The notes below the pieces were generated by a model. It saw only the letters and a list, made by a program, of their open reading frames with translations. It was not told the DNA's origin and ran no database searches. Positions 17,594 through 25,612 of a stretch of DNA of 64,000 nucleotides are shown here, one piece after another (the first letter of the stretch is position 1; the number at the start of each line of letters is the position of its first letter). The stretch covers positions 372,001 through 436,000 of the forward strand of contig NZ_LAYY01000001.1 of assembly GCF_000986785.1 (NCBI RefSeq), given 5' to 3'. The translations under genes and the position numbers were made by a program. Source of the DNA: Mesobacillus campisalis. Its GTDB lineage: Bacteria; Bacillota; Bacilli; Bacillales; Cytobacillaceae.

Positions 17594-18238
17594 TTAAAAA
17601 ACTTTCTTACCTTTTTCTTTCATAAAAGGATTGTTCCCCAATTTTTCCAGAAGCTCTTTTAAGGTAGATGGAGCTGCCATTCCATTCACAAGAATTTGTC
17701 CGTTTTTTTCTATTCTGATTTCCAGCCTATTAGGTATGTCTAACAGACTTTTTTCAAGATGCGCATACCGGTCTGTTAAAAATCGATAGTTTTGGTTTAA
17801 GGAGCCGACCCATGGTCTGCTCAAGTCAAGTTTTTCTTTAACAAATGGCCCGTCAATCAATAAATCGGTAACCGTCAATAGATCGGCCCAATCTTGCCGG
17901 TTGCTATTTAGAATGGTTTCAAAGGTGTATCCACTGAAGGTCATAATGGAAAGGCCTTGTCCCTTCAGCTTGTATGCCAGCTCCACAAGGGGAGTTGCCT
18001 GGTCAAATGGCTCTCCCCCTAAAAATGTAACACCCTCGATTTGATTTTCGGCCTTGCTTTCCAAAATCTGCTGAAATAAATCTTCTATATGGATTAGTGT
18101 CCCTCCAGTTGTAGACCATGTCCAGGGGACGCCGCACCCATCACAATGGATGGAACAGCCTTGAACCCAGATGCATGCTCTTTTGCCGGGACCTTCTGAA
18201 TTGGTAAAAGGCAAATAACGATGGAGCCTTAATTGCAT
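17594..18238 (-). CDS. Radical SAM protein (4Fe-4S single-cluster, NrdG-like)
   Basis: A 214-residue short radical SAM protein. The SAM-cluster motif reads RACIWVQGCSIHCDGC, with the CxxxCxxC cysteines in GCSIHCDGC. GGEP (the SAM amino-group motif, here FLGGEPFD) and MTFSGYTFE follow. This is the architecture of the anaerobic ribonucleotide-reductase activase NrdG, but no NrdD is present and the C-terminus (LEIRIEKNGQILVNGMAAPSTL in outline) is distinct. It is the last gene of the AAA cassette; its start abuts the stop of the HHH membrane gene. It may install a glycyl radical or another modification on a cassette protein or on an unlinked target. The redox/Fe-S role parallels the ferredoxin encoded beside ycf46-type genes in cyanobacteria; this is inference. 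Confidence 0.85.
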   Translation of the reverse strand: MQLRLHRYLPFTNSEGPGKRACIWVQGCSIHCDGCGVPWTWSTTGGTLIHIEDLFQQILESKAENQIEGVTFLGGEPFDQATPLVELAYKLKGQGLSIMTFSGYTFETILNSNRQDWADLLTVTDLLIDGPFVKEKLDLSRPWVGSLNQNYRFLTDRYAHLEKSLLDIPNRLEIRIEKNGQILVNGMAAPSTLKELLEKLGNNPFMKEKGKKVF

Positions 18239-18945
18239 TAGAAATCCACAATCCTTCCTGATTGTTCGGAAGTCTCTGCCTTCATTGGAGTTACCTTAAT
18301 ATATGGTCGTATTTTTTCTATGATGTGAGGCTTTAAGTTAAGCTGGTCACTAAATTGTTCGATTGTAGCAAAACCACCTGTACTCTCTCTAATGGAGACA
18401 ATCTTCTTAGCTAAGATTACGCCAATATGGGGAATTTCACTTATCTCCTTTTCTGAGGCGGAATTTAGGTCCACTGGAATAATAGGTTGAACCGCTGGAC
18501 TGATTTTCTGTTCCTCGTCTCTATTCACTACTGGTACTTGCTTTGTACTTTCGCCACCGCCTACTCCATATTCACTAGCAATGTTTTTTCTCATTTTTTC
18601 TATGCCCTGATGCTCCACTGATTTATAAGCTTCCAGTCGCAGGAGGTATTCGGGCCTTACCCGGAAGACGTGAAAAATGGATGCAATCCAGCCAATTAAA
18701 TAAGCAGCAAATACTGTATTATATAACCAATGATCGGTGGGAACTACTTCGCTAATAACCATTAATAAGATAAAAGGAATTGCATAAAGACAGCCGATCA
18801 CAGTCCATTTTTTTTGTTTCACCCGGTACGCAATATAAAAGAAGGAAATATAATTAAAGAATCCAAATGTTGCTACAGCCCACAATACCCAGAGAGAATT
18901 TAGAACCTCCCAAGTCTTCCCTTTTGATGTTATGCTCTTTGCCAT
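18238..18945 (-). CDS. Membrane protein with C-terminal helix-hairpin-helix domain
   Basis: A 235-residue protein. The N-terminal 90 residues hold about four hydrophobic segments (WVLWAVATFGFFNYISFFYI, VIGCLYAIPFILLMVIS, LYNTVFAAYLIGWIASIF). A charged linker follows, and then a ComEA-like helix-hairpin-helix at about 160-225 (VDLNSASEKEISEIPHIG, AKKIVSIRE, GFATIEQFSD). HHH modules bind DNA non-specifically, so this could tether DNA or another cassette member to the membrane. Its stop overlaps the start of the radical-SAM gene, and its start lies a few bases after the DUF2997 gene. The exact family is not recognised; the domain layout is plain. Confidence 0.75.
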   Translation of the reverse strand: MAKSITSKGKTWEVLNSLWVLWAVATFGFFNYISFFYIAYRVKQKKWTVIGCLYAIPFILLMVISEVVPTDHWLYNTVFAAYLIGWIASIFHVFRVRPEYLLRLEAYKSVEHQGIEKMRKNIASEYGVGGGESTKQVPVVNRDEEQKISPAVQPIIPVDLNSASEKEISEIPHIGVILAKKIVSIRESTGGFATIEQFSDQLNLKPHIIEKIRPYIKVTPMKAETSEQSGRIVDF

Positions 18946-18949
18946 TCAT

Positions 18950-19162
18950 TTACTCCTTCCTTAATGTGTCATGGACCTGTTGTTGTTTTGATTCAATAGA
19001 AGCCTCATGATATTCATGTGTGTAGGCAGAATCAACTGTTTCAGCTGAAAGAAGATTTTCAAGCATGGAAATGTAAGGTAAACAATTCTTTCCTTTAATC
19101 CCGATTGTTTCTGCCTTAATTGTCCCATCTTGAGCAATCTCAATTTTTATTCGTTTCTCCAT
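18950..19162 (-). CDS. DUF2997 family small protein
   Basis: A 70-residue protein matching the DUF2997 pattern: two beta strands (RIKIEIAQDGTIKAETIGI), the conserved KGKNC turn, then LENLL and a TVDSAYTHEYHE tail. In cyanobacteria and other bacteria DUF2997 genes sit beside DUF1257/Ycf35 and Ycf46-type AAA genes. Function is unknown; the conserved Cys in KGKNC suggests a possible metal, thiol or modification site. It lies 17 bases downstream of the DUF1257-like gene and 4 bases upstream of the membrane HHH gene. Confidence 0.82.
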   Translation of the reverse strand: MEKRIKIEIAQDGTIKAETIGIKGKNCLPYISMLENLLSAETVDSAYTHEYHEASIESKQQQVHDTLRKE

Positions 19163-19179
19163 TCCTTCACCTCAAATGG

Positions 19180-19623
19180 TTAATTCACTCTAAAAGTAAG
19201 AACAATTGAATTATTATTGTTTACCTCTTCCGACTCCAGTACCAACCCTTGCCCTGATGCACGCTCCAATAATTTTAGATAGATATCCTGCTGGACAAGG
19301 CTGGTGTATTCATCCTGGATATTTGTCAGGAACTCCAAGGCAGCTTCTTCAGGTATTCCCTTCTCAAACAAAGCTTCAAAGATGCCTTGCGAATTAATCT
19401 GAAACATGACTTTTACATCCCCAATTTCCGAAGACATTTCGTTTTCTTCTAGCAAACTTGTAGCACAGCCATAGTTTAATAAAGCCTTTTGTAACAATTG
19501 TGGATCCTTCATAATAGTTGTCACAGCGTATATTTTGTTCTCTTCCATCCTTTTTTGGATGTTGGAGCCAATTGCTTGTGAGACGGCTATGGCTACAGGA
19601 ATTAGAACCAGTTCTATGCTCAT
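19180..19623 (-). CDS. DUF1257/Ycf35-like protein
   Basis: A 147-residue protein. A hydrophobic N-terminal helix (IELVLIPVAIAVSQAIG) precedes a region resembling DUF1257 (Ycf35 of plastids and cyanobacteria): TTIMKDPQLLQKALLNYG near 34-52, and a C-terminal QQDIYLKLLERASGQGLVL followed by a beta strand SIVLTFRV. The N-terminal helix is an extension relative to typical Ycf35. The gene sits between the AAA ATPase and DUF2997, as in the conserved neighbourhood, which supports the assignment. Biochemical function is unknown; it is probably a partner or adaptor of the AAA ATPase. Confidence 0.7.
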   Translation of the reverse strand: MSIELVLIPVAIAVSQAIGSNIQKRMEENKIYAVTTIMKDPQLLQKALLNYGCATSLLEENEMSSEIGDVKVMFQINSQGIFEALFEKGIPEEAALEFLTNIQDEYTSLVQQDIYLKLLERASGQGLVLESEEVNNNNSIVLTFRVN

Positions 19624-19636
19624 ACAGATTTCCCTC

Positions 19637-21295
19637 CTAAAAGTCTACCGTTCTTCCGCCACGTGAAGCGCTTATATCGGGATCGTCGGTCATCTTTTTT
19701 GGTATGGCATGTAAATTATCAAGCTTATTATATTCCGCTCTGTCTTCTTGGGGAGTAGCTGCCACGGCACGGATATTTGCCCACTCCCGAATGGCCCGTA
19801 TCTGTTCCGCTTGAGTAACAGAGAGCGGAACGGTATTGCTTATTACTTTTTCAAAGTCACTGAATGTTATCCCGCGATCTTGTGAATAAGCTTCAAACAA
19901 AGCGGAAATTACTACCTGTTCGATTTCTGCTCCAATAAAGGTTTCCGTAAGATCCGCAAGCTTTTCCAATGTCTGGTGATCAAACTGGAAGTCCCCTCTT
20001 GCTTTCGGACTTTTAAGTCGTTTATTGAGATGAATCTTGAAAATCTCCATCCGCTCTTTTTTGGTAGGAAGATCCACAAAGAAAATTTCATCAAACCTCC
20101 CTTTTCTTAATAATTCTGGAGGAATAGCATGTATGTTATTGGCCGTCGCAATAACAAAAACGGGTTTTGTCTTTTCCTGCATCCAAGTCAGAAGGGTACC
20201 AAAGACTCGTGTACTCGTTCCGCTGTCTCCTGAGGCACCTATGCCGCTCAGACCTTTTTCAATTTCATCGATCCAAAGGATGGAGGGAGAAATCGCCTCG
20301 GCCGTTGAGATGGCTTTTCTCATGTTTTCTTCACTGCTTCCTACAATTCCGCTGAAGATCTTGCCCATATCCAATTTCAGCAAAGGGAGCTGCCACATCG
20401 AACTGATGGCCTTTGCGATTAAGCTTTTCCCACAACCCGGTACCCCCGTTAGAAGTACACCTTTTGGGGCAGGCAGTCCATATTCTTCAGCAGAATCCAG
20501 CCAGGATTTGTTTCTTTTTTTCAGCCATCGTTTGACATTTTCCAGACCACCGATATCATCCATATTTGGCTCGCTTTTTATATATTCCAGTACACCAGTC
20601 TTTTTTATTATTTGCTGCTTTTCCTGCAGGACACTTTCAACACTTGAGGCATCTAATCCCCCCTTGCTTACAAGGGCTAAGGCGAATGCGTTTTCAGCTT
20701 CTTGCAAAGTCAGCCCCATCGCAGCCTTGGCAAGTCTCTCCTCTTCCTCGGTTGAAAGATTAATTCTGATTCTACTATTTGCCCGGTTTGCTTCTATCAT
20801 CGTATGCAATACTTCTTTGATCTCGCGAAAGCTTGGAAGTCCATATTCCACAATGGTTATATCCTTCTGCAGCTCAAATGGTATATTTATAGAAGGAGAT
20901 AAAAATACCACATTTTTTGGTGAATGACTTTTTTCGAGACCTTCTATTAAATCACGCACCTTACGAATGACCGGATAATCTGCCTGTCTGCCCTCTCCGC
21001 CAAAATAGATGTGAAAGTCTTTTAAGATGAAGACGGCCGGTTCCTTGTACTTTTCTATAAATTCCAAAATCTTTGCCGGAGCCTTCGTCTCGGGAGATTG
21101 AACATTTCCTTCCAATTTTAAACCTTCCGTTAGACTCCAAACAAAAAAGCTTCTTGGTGTCTTAATTAGTTCCTCATTTTTTACAACTAGGTTAATCTCA
21201 GTGATCACTCTTGATTCTTCCCAGGTGGAAATATAAAGGTAGGGAAAGCGTGCTCTAAAATAATTCGCTATATTCAGCTTAAAAGAGTTTTCCAT
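19637..21295 (-). CDS. Ycf46-like AAA+ ATPase
   Basis: A 552-residue AAA+ protein of the Ycf46 type. The N-terminal half (YLYISTWEESRVITEINLV, FILKDFHIYF) is a degenerate AAA-like region typical of Ycf46. The C-terminal AAA core has Walker A LTGVPGCGKSLIAK, Walker B ILWIDEIEKGL, sensor/pore elements VFVIATANNIHAIPPELL and an RKGRFDE arginine-finger region. It is likely a hexameric remodeller. Start: ATG 21295 follows GGAG, and an upstream in-frame ATG at 21343 lacks a ribosome binding site. It is the first gene of the cassette, with 13 bases to the DUF1257-like gene. A terminator at 21465-21497 separates it from the phage-type genes, so the cassette probably has its own promoter in 21296-21465. 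Confidence 0.88.
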   Translation of the reverse strand: MENSFKLNIANYFRARFPYLYISTWEESRVITEINLVVKNEELIKTPRSFFVWSLTEGLKLEGNVQSPETKAPAKILEFIEKYKEPAVFILKDFHIYFGGEGRQADYPVIRKVRDLIEGLEKSHSPKNVVFLSPSINIPFELQKDITIVEYGLPSFREIKEVLHTMIEANRANSRIRINLSTEEEERLAKAAMGLTLQEAENAFALALVSKGGLDASSVESVLQEKQQIIKKTGVLEYIKSEPNMDDIGGLENVKRWLKKRNKSWLDSAEEYGLPAPKGVLLTGVPGCGKSLIAKAISSMWQLPLLKLDMGKIFSGIVGSSEENMRKAISTAEAISPSILWIDEIEKGLSGIGASGDSGTSTRVFGTLLTWMQEKTKPVFVIATANNIHAIPPELLRKGRFDEIFFVDLPTKKERMEIFKIHLNKRLKSPKARGDFQFDHQTLEKLADLTETFIGAEIEQVVISALFEAYSQDRGITFSDFEKVISNTVPLSVTQAEQIRAIREWANIRAVAATPQEDRAEYNKLDNLHAIPKKMTDDPDISASRGGRTVDF

Positions 21296-21568
21296 ATGTA
21301 TTCTCCTACAGTTCAAAGGTTGTTTACTTAAATTATATACCAATTAATTCTAAAGGGGTATTACCTAAAAGAGAAAGAAATGGAAGTAATTGTTTGATAA
21401 ATTCAATATTAAAATTCTCGTGTATGTTACTTTATTTTTATTCAAAAACATTTCAGAGAACAAAAAGTAAGAGCCTTATCTTGGAGATAAGACTCTACAA
21501 TGGTTTAATTAATTAATGGATAAAAAATATAGAAAATTACAGAGAAGTGAAGTGGGGCCTACAGAGGA
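21296..21568. other. Cassette promoter region and upstream terminator
   Basis: AT-rich gap upstream of the AAA gene. At 21465-21497 a hairpin (AGAGCCTTATCT / AGATAAGACTCT) followed on the minus strand by TTACTTTTTG would end transcription of the phage-type replication genes. The promoter for the cassette should lie in 21300-21460, but no unambiguous -35/-10 could be placed. Confidence 0.5.
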
Positions 21569-21897
21569 GAAGTACAATTCGTCCCCCAACTCTCACATTT
21601 CATCTCCCCCTCACAAATACCCCCGCTACCGCCGGAAACCTCTCACACTCCTTCTTCATCTCCCTAAACGAAATCACTTCATTTCCCCTGACAAGTTCGA
21701 AATCCAGGCAAGATTCGTGACAGTTCAATGGGCGTTGCCGAAAGGTCCTGGTGAAGAATTGGATGGCCTCCAGTTCGCTGCCGGCAAAGATAAAGACAAA
21801 CTCCTTTGCACATCTTTTCAGGGAGTAGATGCCTACCTTATGAAAACCCAGGAAGTTGTTATCAATCATTTCCGCTACTTTCTGTTGATCGGCTTGG
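21569..21897. repeat. 329-bp direct repeat, right copy
   Basis: Counterpart of 17094-17422. Here the repeat is part of an intact gene (21600-22019) plus 31 bases of its 3' flank, so this copy is the source or the less damaged one. Confidence 0.9.
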
Positions 21898-22019
21898 TCG
21901 ATTTGGTCCATGTGATCCTCTAATGATATCTTCTTCTCCGCCAGCAAATGGAAGATATAATGGGCTAATGAGGATGCTTCTAAAGTGATCGCTTCCAGGT
22001 AAACATCTTTCACCAACAT
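21600..22019 (-). CDS. Hypothetical protein of the phage-type replication module
   Basis: A 139-residue, mostly helical then alpha/beta, soluble protein with no recognised domain (starts MLVKDVYLEAITLEASSL; later NNFLGFHKVGIYSLK and a Cys/His pair in NCHESC). The ATG at 22019 is preferred because GAGGTG lies 6 bases before it. It follows the DnaB-like helicase gene by 44 bases on the same strand and is probably co-transcribed. Its 3' part is duplicated 4475 bases away beyond the AAA cassette. Function unknown. Confidence 0.7.
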   Translation of the reverse strand: MLVKDVYLEAITLEASSLAHYIFHLLAEKKISLEDHMDQIDQADQQKVAEMIDNNFLGFHKVGIYSLKRCAKEFVFIFAGSELEAIQFFTRTFRQRPLNCHESCLDFELVRGNEVISFREMKKECERFPAVAGVFVRGR

Positions 22020-22063
22020 GTGGTACACCTCGAATTTAGTTTTTGATCGTCGCTCCTCAAAGG

Positions 22064-23326
22064 CTATGTAAGGGGAAGGCTTTCTTCCTTTTGGTCCTCG
22101 ATCCTCCCGGTATGCTGGTTGTAATCCGCGGGGATGGTTCCCACGGGGCCGTTTCGATTTTTCGAGACAATGATTTGAAGAGACTTATCTTGAGAATCTT
22201 TGTCATAATAAGCTTCACGATATAAAAACAAAATGACATCGGCATCCTGTTCCACACTGCCCGATTCCCGAATATCCGACATCATCGGACGTTTATCGGC
22301 TCTGGACTCTACGGATCGATTGAGCTGCGCCAGGCAAATGACCGGGCAATCAAGATCCTTCGCCATCGTTTTGAGGGATTTGGATATTTCGGTGACTTGT
22401 AGGTGAGCGTTCCCGCCGTAGGGTTGACTGGGTGAAATCAGAGTTAAGTAATCTATGAAAAGGATCGTTTTCTTGTTGGGAAACTGATGCATCAGCTTCC
22501 TCACTTTTGCTCTCATTTCTGCGATACTCTGTCCCGCACCATCGAATATCTGGATATGGGTTTCAGTAAGGCGACCAATTACACCCGGCCATCTATCCTT
22601 TTGGCCCTCATTCAACATTGTTTTCGGGTCCCTCATCTTTGCCCGGTTAAAGCCCCCTGTCGATGCAATTAAACGGGATGTGATTTGCTTTTCGGGCATC
22701 TCCAGGGAAAATACGATTGGCAGGTACCCTGCCCACCCTGTCATTTTGGCAAAATGAAGCATCACGTCGGTTTTCCCCATCGAGGGCCTTGCTGCGAGAA
22801 TCGTCACTTCCCCGTGCTGGAAGCCACCCGTTACTTCGTCAAGCTTCTTAATACCGGTTGTCGCGCTTTTCAAGCCTTCCTGCTCTAGCCATGGCGCCTC
22901 ATACATATCGACCAAAGCCTGATGGATGGAAGTATGATCCTCCAGTTTTCCCTGGTTGATTTTATCCAGTTCGGCAATGACTTTGCTAATCTCCCAATCG
23001 TTCATGGCAGCCATATTCAGGATATTCCGCTTCTCCCGTTCCTTCCACAAATCAAGAAGGAGCTTCTCCGTTCCGTCAAACTTTTCTACATTCGCGAATG
23101 ATAACAGCTCGGAAAGGTAGGAGAGCCCGCCGAATGACTCGAGGTCAGTTAAAGTGGTTAAGTGAATCAGATCAATGCTCTTGCCAGCCCGGTTGAACTC
23201 CACCATTCTTCGCATTAACTCTTTATGCCTTGTACTTTCCAGCTGTTCAGGCTGAATCACGGTGTCCTTGAGGAAGTACTCCGCCTTCATCAGGCTTCCG
23301 AGGAACGTTTTTTCAGCGATGCTCAT
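22064..23326 (-). CDS. DnaB-like replicative helicase (phage type)
   Basis: A 420-residue RecA-fold helicase. The N-terminal DnaB_N helical domain (about 1-100, FLGSLMKAEYFLKDTV) is followed by DnaB_C with Walker A LAARPSMGKTD near 180, VFSLEMPEKQITSRLIA, FIDYLTLI (Walker B) and AQLNRSVESRADKRP (arginine-finger loop), ending in DVILFLYREAYY. At 420 residues it is slightly shorter than the usual ~450-residue DnaB/DnaC. Its start overlaps the stop of the DnaD-like gene by four bases, the normal arrangement in phage replication modules of Firmicutes. It probably belongs to a prophage or integrated-element remnant, since no capsid or integrase gene is near. Confidence 0.88.
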   Translation of the reverse strand: MSIAEKTFLGSLMKAEYFLKDTVIQPEQLESTRHKELMRRMVEFNRAGKSIDLIHLTTLTDLESFGGLSYLSELLSFANVEKFDGTEKLLLDLWKEREKRNILNMAAMNDWEISKVIAELDKINQGKLEDHTSIHQALVDMYEAPWLEQEGLKSATTGIKKLDEVTGGFQHGEVTILAARPSMGKTDVMLHFAKMTGWAGYLPIVFSLEMPEKQITSRLIASTGGFNRAKMRDPKTMLNEGQKDRWPGVIGRLTETHIQIFDGAGQSIAEMRAKVRKLMHQFPNKKTILFIDYLTLISPSQPYGGNAHLQVTEISKSLKTMAKDLDCPVICLAQLNRSVESRADKRPMMSDIRESGSVEQDADVILFLYREAYYDKDSQDKSLQIIVSKNRNGPVGTIPADYNQHTGRIEDQKEESLPLT

Positions 23327-24309
23327 GATTCCTCCCCCTCGGTTAGGTCGAGCTTAAATTCCCCTGGTATGGCTCTTCCGGCAGAAGACGATTGTTTGGA
23401 GGCTTTAACTTTAGTCTCAAGGTTATGGTTCTCCTGGCAGGCATCAATTTCTTCTACCGACAGCAATGATTCGTTTTCCCAGTTTTTTAAAATCCCGACA
23501 ACATAGTTCAGCTTCCGCTTGTTATTGCTGCACGCAATCTCGAGTGCTTTTAAAATCACCGCTTTCGGGTGTAAAAAACGGGAATCTTCCAGCCAGGCTA
23601 AAAGTTGCTGCTTGGCATTCACGTTCGAAAATCCGAACCCATTATTGTCCCAGAACGCAATGATTTCTTGAACGTCTTCATTTTTGAAATCAATTCGGGA
23701 GGAAGATTCGATGTCTGGATTATTCTCTATACTTGGATAGAAATCTTTTTGTTGTTTTTTTTCTTTTTTATTTTCTTTTTCTTTTTGCCCACGTATCGTC
23801 TGAGGGCGCGGCAACGTATCGTTACCTTCTTCTCCTTGAGTTATGTATGGGTAATTTTCTCCTTGCTCGTCGGTATGTATTTCTTCTTGGGCACAAAATG
23901 AAAGATATAGAGAGCGAACATCCTGTTTTTGGATTGGCTCCGCTACATATTGAATCAGCGAGAGATCCTCCACCTCTTTTAATTCGGAACAAATGCAATC
24001 CATGACCGGCTTTCCGCCGTTATGGATATTTTCCTTCGCCCAGTTTTTAATGGCAATTTCCCTTGTGTCAGGATTGTAGCGGATCAACTGGTGATGGTGA
24101 ATGAACCGCTCCATCAATGAATGAACACTCTCAATCGAATAGCCCAAATCAAACGCCATTTGTTTTTTCGTAATTTTATAAATCCCGCTTTGAGTCGTAT
24201 TGGGATTTGTCAGCAGATAAAGATAAAAATACCGATCCTCCGGAGTCATCTCCTCCGAAACAACCGGATTCTTCCAAAACCCAGTCTGCACCATTCGATA
24301 CTTTGCCAT
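23323..24309 (-). CDS. DnaD-like replication initiation/helicase-loading protein
   Basis: A 328-residue protein. The N-terminus is a winged-helix typical of phage replisome organisers (MAKYRMVQTGFWKNP, LYLLTNPNTTQSGIYKITKK, MAFDLGYSIESVHSLMERFI). A lysine-rich linker near 180-195 precedes a DnaD-type C-terminal domain (IIAFWDNNGFGFSNVNAKQQ, LKALEIACSNNKRKLNYVVG, ILKNWEN). Such proteins bind the origin and recruit DnaB. The ATG at 24309 is preferred, with AGGGGTG about 10 bases before it. It is the first gene of the three-gene replication module. Confidence 0.85.
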   Translation of the reverse strand: MAKYRMVQTGFWKNPVVSEEMTPEDRYFYLYLLTNPNTTQSGIYKITKKQMAFDLGYSIESVHSLMERFIHHHQLIRYNPDTREIAIKNWAKENIHNGGKPVMDCICSELKEVEDLSLIQYVAEPIQKQDVRSLYLSFCAQEEIHTDEQGENYPYITQGEEGNDTLPRPQTIRGQKEKENKKEKKQQKDFYPSIENNPDIESSSRIDFKNEDVQEIIAFWDNNGFGFSNVNAKQQLLAWLEDSRFLHPKAVILKALEIACSNNKRKLNYVVGILKNWENESLLSVEEIDACQENHNLETKVKASKQSSSAGRAIPGEFKLDLTEGEES

Positions 24310-24642
24310 CCTAAACCACACCCCTAACTATTAAATTCTTTCATATTCTATATAGGGATTAAGGCGGGAAATGGACAGGGTGAATTTTTGAACGTTTTGT
24401 GAAGCAGGGGGACAGTTCTTTCGCGGGACTTTCACCACCTAGATAATTGCTATCCCTGGCATACACAGAAAAAGCAGAAACCACAATCAGGTTTCTGCTT
24501 TCTCTAAAATGTCATGCCCCTACCAAGGACATTTATTTTAGCATATTACCCTTCCGTACTTAAATGTATGTCCTCAGGGTTTGGAGCCTTTTCCGTTACC
24601 ATCGCTCTGGCTCAAGTGTGTTGGATGTTTTAGAATTGCCGG
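24310..24642. other. Gap with terminator
   Basis: A hairpin AAAGCAGAAACC / GGTTTCTGCTTT at 24471-24501 with a T run on the minus strand lies 140 bases beyond the isochorismatase-like gene and should terminate it. The promoter of the DnaD-like operon should lie in 24320-24460. Nothing else is seen. Confidence 0.6.
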
Positions 24643-25191
24643 TTAAGCCAGCTTTTCGAATAAATGGGAAGAGTTAATAATGCCAATTCCTTTCGAATTT
24701 AAATAGTTTAAAGACTTCTCCCTCTTTAAATCATTCGAACTTGCAACTGCATCACTTACTACTGTAACAGTGAAACTCCTGCGGATAGAGTCGAGAGCAG
24801 TGGCCGCTACACAACCTTCCGCAAATAAACCAACAAGTACGATATGTTCAATTCCTTTAGCAGTTAAATACGAAACAAGCTCTGAATTACTTAATGCATT
24901 CGACTTGTTTTTTGAGAAATAGATATCATTCACCCTTACTAATCTCTCATCTAATTCAGCACCTTCGCTTCCTTTTACTGCTGATTTTTTCGTAAAAAAA
25001 TTGGCAATAACTTGTTTAGGTTCAAATTCATTGCCTATATAAACAACAGGGATTCCTCGCTTGTCAGCTTGTTCTACGATTTGATTCACTTTTTCCAGCA
25101 ACGGTTCAACCTGATGTTTTGCTACGGGCATCCGCGCATTAATCCCAACAAATCCCTTTTGAATATCAAGTACAAGTACAGCTGCATCCAT
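24643..25191 (-). CDS. Cysteine hydrolase, isochorismatase family
   Basis: A 182-residue single-domain protein of the isochorismatase/nicotinamidase superfamily. The Asp in VLVLDIQKGF, the Lys in the FSKNKSNA region and the Cys in LVGLFAEGCVAATA form the usual catalytic triad, and the cis-peptide before that Cys is implied. The superfamily hydrolyses amides or vinyl ethers (nicotinamide, N-carbamoyl compounds, isochorismate); the substrate cannot be read from sequence. GGAGGAGGGG lies about 7 bases before the ATG. It stands alone on the minus strand. Confidence 0.85.
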   Translation of the reverse strand: MDAAVLVLDIQKGFVGINARMPVAKHQVEPLLEKVNQIVEQADKRGIPVVYIGNEFEPKQVIANFFTKKSAVKGSEGAELDERLVRVNDIYFSKNKSNALSNSELVSYLTAKGIEHIVLVGLFAEGCVAATALDSIRRSFTVTVVSDAVASSNDLKREKSLNYLNSKGIGIINSSHLFEKLA

Positions 25192-25277
25192 CTGCTAACC
25201 CCTCCTCCTTTTTTTGTACTCGCCAATCAAACTTTTTTTAGATTATTTCTTGCTTGATTAGTCAATGGTTTGTATGA

Positions 25278-25388
25278 CTAATTTTGAAAACCTGCTGTGA
25301 CTTGAAAACCTGATTGAGCAGGTTCCATTACTATCGGTAATCCAAATCCACCGCTTGCTCCTGTTATAAGAGCAATTCGCTTTGCCAT
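25278..25388 (-). pseudogene. N-terminal fragment of a short-chain dehydrogenase
   Basis: Thirty-six codons read MAKRIALITGASGGFG, the N-terminal Rossmann strand and glycine-rich loop of an SDR oxidoreductase (usual pattern TGxxxGxG). The frame then runs through about 20 further residues to a stop. A normal SDR is about 250 residues, so the gene is a stub. Confidence 0.7.
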
Positions 25389-25557
25389 GAAATTCCCCAT
25401 TCAAAATTATTTTACCAGTAATTTCAATTTTCTTGAATACCTCTTAGATACTTTGTCATACCATTGCACCAACCCATACAAAAAATGAAACTGCTTTTCT
25501 CTTAAGGACAGGCAGTATTTTCGAAATTTTTTGAACCCATTTGCCAATCGCCGTAAA

Positions 25558-25606
25558 ACAAAAAACGCCTTGCCCCACAATTTAAAATGTAAGGACAAGA
25601 CGCACG
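25558..25606 (-). terminator. Terminator of the DMT transporter gene
   Basis: On the minus strand GCGTCTTGTCC pairs, with G-U pairs, with GGGGCAAGGCGT and is followed by TTTTTTG. It lies just past the transporter stop at 25613. Confidence 0.7.
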
Positions 25607-25612
25607 CATTTA

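Noticed and set aside
20037-20927. 296-codon plus-strand frame opposite the AAA gene
   Set aside because: Antisense shadow of a clearly conserved ATPase; no start signal.
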